Shown here piece after piece: positions 23,417-25,692 of a stretch of DNA of 25,692 nucleotides (the stretch's first letter is position 1; every line of letters begins with the position of its first letter). Source of the DNA: Dichotomicrobium sp964650735 (lineage in GTDB: Bacteria > Pseudomonadota > Alphaproteobacteria > Rhizobiales > Rhodomicrobiaceae); NCBI GenBank assembly GCA_964650735.1, contig CAZYUT010000017.1:1-25692 (forward strand). The letters are read 5' to 3'. The position numbers and the translations under genes were made by a program. The notes under the pieces were generated by a model, which was given only the letters and a program-made list of their open reading frames with translations, had not been told where the DNA came from and searched no databases.

Positions 23417-24880
23417 CTACTGGTCGAGCGGCAGCGCGACAAACTTCATTTCGTCGGCGTTAAGCGCAAACAGCAACAGTGCGGTGACGCGGCCAAGGTC
23501 CTCCAGTTCGGCGATGCGCGCGCGCACGTCCTCTGGCGTGCGTACCGGTTTGTGCGAGACCTCGACGATCACCGAGCCAGGCGTGATGCCGCGTTCGGCA
23601 GCACCGCTGCCTGGTTCGACGTCGGTCACGATCACACCCTCGACGTCTTCAGGGATCGCGTATTCGTCACGGAGCTGAGCGTCGAGCGCCCTCAGCGACA
23701 GCCCGAGCACCGTGTCGCCATTCTCGATGAGCCTGACGGCGGCTTCTTCCTCGTCCTCAAGCAGCCGTCCCACCGTCAAGCTCAGGGTTAGCTCCTTGCC
23801 GCGGCGGTTCACGACCACCGGGACCTCCGCGCCGATCTGCGTTTCGGCGACCACGCGCGGAAGCTGGCGCACCGTGTCGACGGGCTTACCATCGAAGCGC
23901 ACGATGACGTCGCCAACTTCGATCCCCGCCATCGCTGCCGGGCCGTCCGGCGTCACCGCTGCCACGAGTGCGCCGTTCGCGTCGTCCATGCCGAGGCTGT
24001 CCGCGATCTCGTCGTTCAGATCCTGAATGCGCACGCCGATCCAGCCGCGCCGCGTCTCGCCGAACTCGCGAAGCTGGGCGATCACGCGCTGCGCCGTGTT
24101 CGAGGGCAGGGCGAAGCCGATGCCGATCGACCCGCCGGTGGGCGAGATGATCGCGGTGTTCACGCCGATCACCTCACCATCCATATTGAACAGCGGCCCG
24201 CCGGAGTTGCCGCGGTTGATCGCGGCGTCGGTCTGGATAAAGGCGTCGTAGGGACCGGCGTTGATATCACGCTTCACCGCGGAGACGATGCCGAGGGAGA
24301 CCGAGCCGCCCAGCCCGAACGGGTTGCCGATCGCCATCACCCAGTCGCCTACCTCCATTTTCGTGGAGTCGCCGAACGGCACGGCCTGCAGCGGCTGATC
24401 CGGCTCGACCCGCAGCAGCGCCAGATCGGTTTTGTCGTCTTTTCCGACGACCTCGGTGACCGTCAGCTTTTGGCCGTCCGCGAAGTTGATGATGATTTCG
24501 TCGGCATTCTCGATGACATGATTGTTGGTGACGATCAGGCCGGACGGGTCGATGACGAAGCCCGAGCCGAGCGAATTGATTCGCCGCGCCTGGCCGCGAT
24601 CATCGAGGAAATCCCTGAACAATTCATCGAACGGCGAACCCTCCGGAGCGCGGGGCGTGGGAACGGCCGGCCCGTCGGACAAGAGCTGCGTTGTCGAGAT
24701 GTTGACCACCGCGCCCTGCAGCTCCTTCGCCAGGGCGGACACTGGTTCGGGACCGCGCGCCATCGACGGAGCGGCCAAGCCGAGCCACAGCGCGGCTGCG
24801 AAGAGGAGCGCGGCTGCGCCTTGCACAGGGATCGCGCGCAGAGCACCGGCGCGGGCCGATGAGGTAATGGAGTGGGTCAT
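23417..24880 (-). CDS. degP: Periplasmic serine endoprotease, Do/DegP-HtrA family
   Basis: This 487-residue HtrA protein degrades or refolds damaged envelope proteins. A signal peptide ends near residue 41 (hydrophobic GAAALLFAAALWLGLAAPSMA). The trypsin-like domain has the full triad: H121 in TNNHVIENA, D152 in KTDLALL and S226 in GNSGGPL. Two PDZ domains follow (about 280-375 and 390-478). The ATG at 24880 gives a normal signal peptide. The frame stays open 54 codons further, but that part translates an intergenic repeat and would bury the signal. It is the last gene of the hflC-DUF2065-degP group. No strong ribosome binding site is seen. Confidence 0.94.
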   Translation of the reverse strand: MTHSITSSARAGALRAIPVQGAAALLFAAALWLGLAAPSMARGPEPVSALAKELQGAVVNISTTQLLSDGPAVPTPRAPEGSPFDELFRDFLDDRGQARRINSLGSGFVIDPSGLIVTNNHVIENADEIIINFADGQKLTVTEVVGKDDKTDLALLRVEPDQPLQAVPFGDSTKMEVGDWVMAIGNPFGLGGSVSLGIVSAVKRDINAGPYDAFIQTDAAINRGNSGGPLFNMDGEVIGVNTAIISPTGGSIGIGFALPSNTAQRVIAQLREFGETRRGWIGVRIQDLNDEIADSLGMDDANGALVAAVTPDGPAAMAGIEVGDVIVRFDGKPVDTVRQLPRVVAETQIGAEVPVVVNRRGKELTLSLTVGRLLEDEEEAAVRLIENGDTVLGLSLRALDAQLRDEYAIPEDVEGVIVTDVEPGSGAAERGITPGSVIVEVSHKPVRTPEDVRARIAELEDLGRVTALLLFALNADEMKFVALPLDQ

Positions 24881-24897
24881 GTCATGCTGTCCGAATG

Positions 24898-25004
24898 CTA
24901 GAGCGTTTTCAGGAAAAGTGGGCACCGGTTTTGCGTTCGGAAACGCGACAAAACAACAACTCAGAACGCATTCACTGATTCCGATTTCTTTGAATGCGCT
25001 TTGA
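24898..25004. repeat. Two-hairpin intergenic repeat upstream of degP
   Basis: GCGTTTTC (24903-24910) pairs with GGAAACGC (24939-24946), and CGCATTCA (24967-24974) pairs with TGAATGCG (24991-24998). Between the arms of the first hairpin lies AAAAGTGGGCACCGGTTTT, a string I remember in very similar form from dispersed noncoding repeats of many Rhizobiales genomes. The element ends 18 bp before the degP ATG and so lies in its leader. Membership in that family is from memory; the hairpins are seen directly. Confidence 0.6.
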
Positions 25005-25159
25005 GGCGGGAGGCCAAAGGCCATTGCGTTGGTGTCCGCCACGACTTCAAAAGAAGCATGCTCAAAATCTATCAGACGGCAACGAGGCTGCGAAGGGATT
25101 TGCGGTGACGGATGCCCGCGTCGAAGAAATCACCCGCCGCGCGGCCACAATCGAACGGC

Positions 25160-25345
25160 TTATCCGCGCACCAGCCAGACTACGAAAACACCGATCGCGA
25201 CGGCGGTTGCGCCAGCCGTGCGAACGGTGTTTTGAGGGGTCTGCGCCATGATTTCCAGCAGACGGGCGCCCATATGTGGCGCGAGGGCCCACAAAAGGCC
25301 CTCGATCACCAGAACCAGCCCGAGCCCGACGAGAAGGTCACTCAT
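25160..25345 (-). CDS. DUF2065 small membrane protein
   Basis: This 61-residue protein matches DUF2065, a short inner-membrane family commonly found between hflC and degP. Two hydrophobic helices (about 3-22 and 43-60) flank a small polar loop with the family-typical PHMGARLLEIMAQTPQNTVRTAG. The start ATG follows the hflC stop by 12 bp, so the two are probably translated from one mRNA. Its function is unknown; its position suggests a link to FtsH-HflKC membrane quality control. The gap of 279 bp to degP is filled partly by the repeat. Confidence 0.9.
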   Translation of the reverse strand: MSDLLVGLGLVLVIEGLLWALAPHMGARLLEIMAQTPQNTVRTAGATAVAIGVFVVWLVRG

Positions 25346-25357
25346 CGCGAACGGGGC

Positions 25358-25692
25358 TTACCTCGCTGCGGCAGCTCGTGGGCCCGGCCCTTCCTCTTCG
25401 CCTTCCCTGGCCTCGACCGCGCCTGCAGGCGTCGGGCTCGGCCGTCCGGATCCAGCCGTCTGCTGATCGGTTCCCGCGCCATATGGGCTGGTGAAGTAGT
25501 TGAAGAACGGCGAATTCGGCGAGAGGACCATACGCGTATCGTCGGCCTTCATGCCCCTCTCGTAAGCCTGCATCGAGCGATAGAAGGCGAAGAAGTCCTC
25601 GTCGCGTCCAAACGCGTCGGCGAAAATTTTGGTGCGCTCGGCGTCGCCCTCACCACGCAGGATTTGCGAGTCGCGTTCGGCTTCGGCCTTGA
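25358..25692 (-). CDS. hflC: HflC, C-terminal part (5' truncated by window)
   Basis: The frame enters from the right edge and ends at 25358. The visible 110 or so residues start KAEAERDSQILRGEGDAER and go on with FGRDEDFFAFYRSMQAYE and TRMVLSPNSPFFNYF, the typical end of the SPFH/band-7 protein HflC. It forms a membrane complex with HflK that encloses and modulates the FtsH protease on the periplasmic side. The last 45 residues are a proline-, alanine- and glutamate-rich tail longer than in E. coli. The N-terminal membrane anchor, and presumably hflK, lie outside the window. Confidence 0.94.
   Translation of the reverse strand, partial: KAEAERDSQILRGEGDAERTKIFADAFGRDEDFFAFYRSMQAYERGMKADDTRMVLSPNSPFFNYFTSPYGAGTDQQTAGSGRPSPTPAGAVEAREGEEEGPGPRAAAAR

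Noticed and set aside
24881..25042. Longer DegP starting at 25042
   Set aside because: The extra 54 codons translate the hairpin repeat and would put the signal peptide in the middle of the chain.
1..25692. CRISPR array, insertion sequence, prophage or defence island
   Set aside because: No regularly spaced direct repeats, transposase, integrase or typical defence genes are present; nearly all genes are chromosomal housekeeping genes.

Overview
The window is a GC-rich, gene-dense stretch of an alphaproteobacterial chromosome. Gene content points to the Hyphomicrobiales (Rhizobiales). It holds a dcw-type division and murein cluster, DivK, an EipB/DUF1849 envelope protein, DUF3572, a COG3146 acyltransferase and the hflC-DUF2065-degP order. 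All identifications come from reading the sequence and from remembered family signatures; no search was run.

Region 1 (1-10696, + strand) is a tightly packed dcw cluster: ftsL (3' end)-ftsI-murE-mraY-murD-ftsW-murG-murC-murB. It supplies most of the cytoplasmic steps from UDP-MurNAc to lipid II, plus the septal SEDS/PBP pair FtsW-FtsI. Several junctions are ATGA or GTGA overlaps. murF, normally between murE and mraY, is missing, and the cluster ends at murB without ddl, ftsQ, ftsA or ftsZ.

Region 2 (10697-17948) starts with a small unrecognised gene on the - strand, followed by topA, rnr, a DUF983 membrane protein, a NUDIX hydrolase and rpmG, all on the + strand. This is a nucleic-acid and translation housekeeping block common in this order.

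Region 3 (17949-20395) contains a 632-bp stretch without a convincing gene but with several strong inverted repeats. It occupies the place where related genomes, as I remember them, carry pleD. Next come divK (-), a DUF3572 gene (+) and an EipB-like periplasmic protein (-). The divK start is ambiguous: a GTG with a good Shine-Dalgarno gives the canonical 119-residue protein, while an upstream ATG would add a basic extension.

Region 4 (20490-23411, + strand) is a run of small-metabolism genes: ridA family, glycerophosphodiester phosphodiesterase, COG3146 acyltransferase and HIT hydrolase.

Region 5 (23417-25692, - strand) is the membrane quality-control group hflC (3' end)-DUF2065-degP. A two-hairpin intergenic element, resembling dispersed repeats I remember from Rhizobiales genomes, lies just upstream of degP.

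The most unusual features are the structured noncoding region at 17949-18580, the two missing neighbours (murF and pleD), the repeat in the degP leader and the divK start. No obviously new multi-gene system such as a defence, toxin or biosynthetic island is visible.
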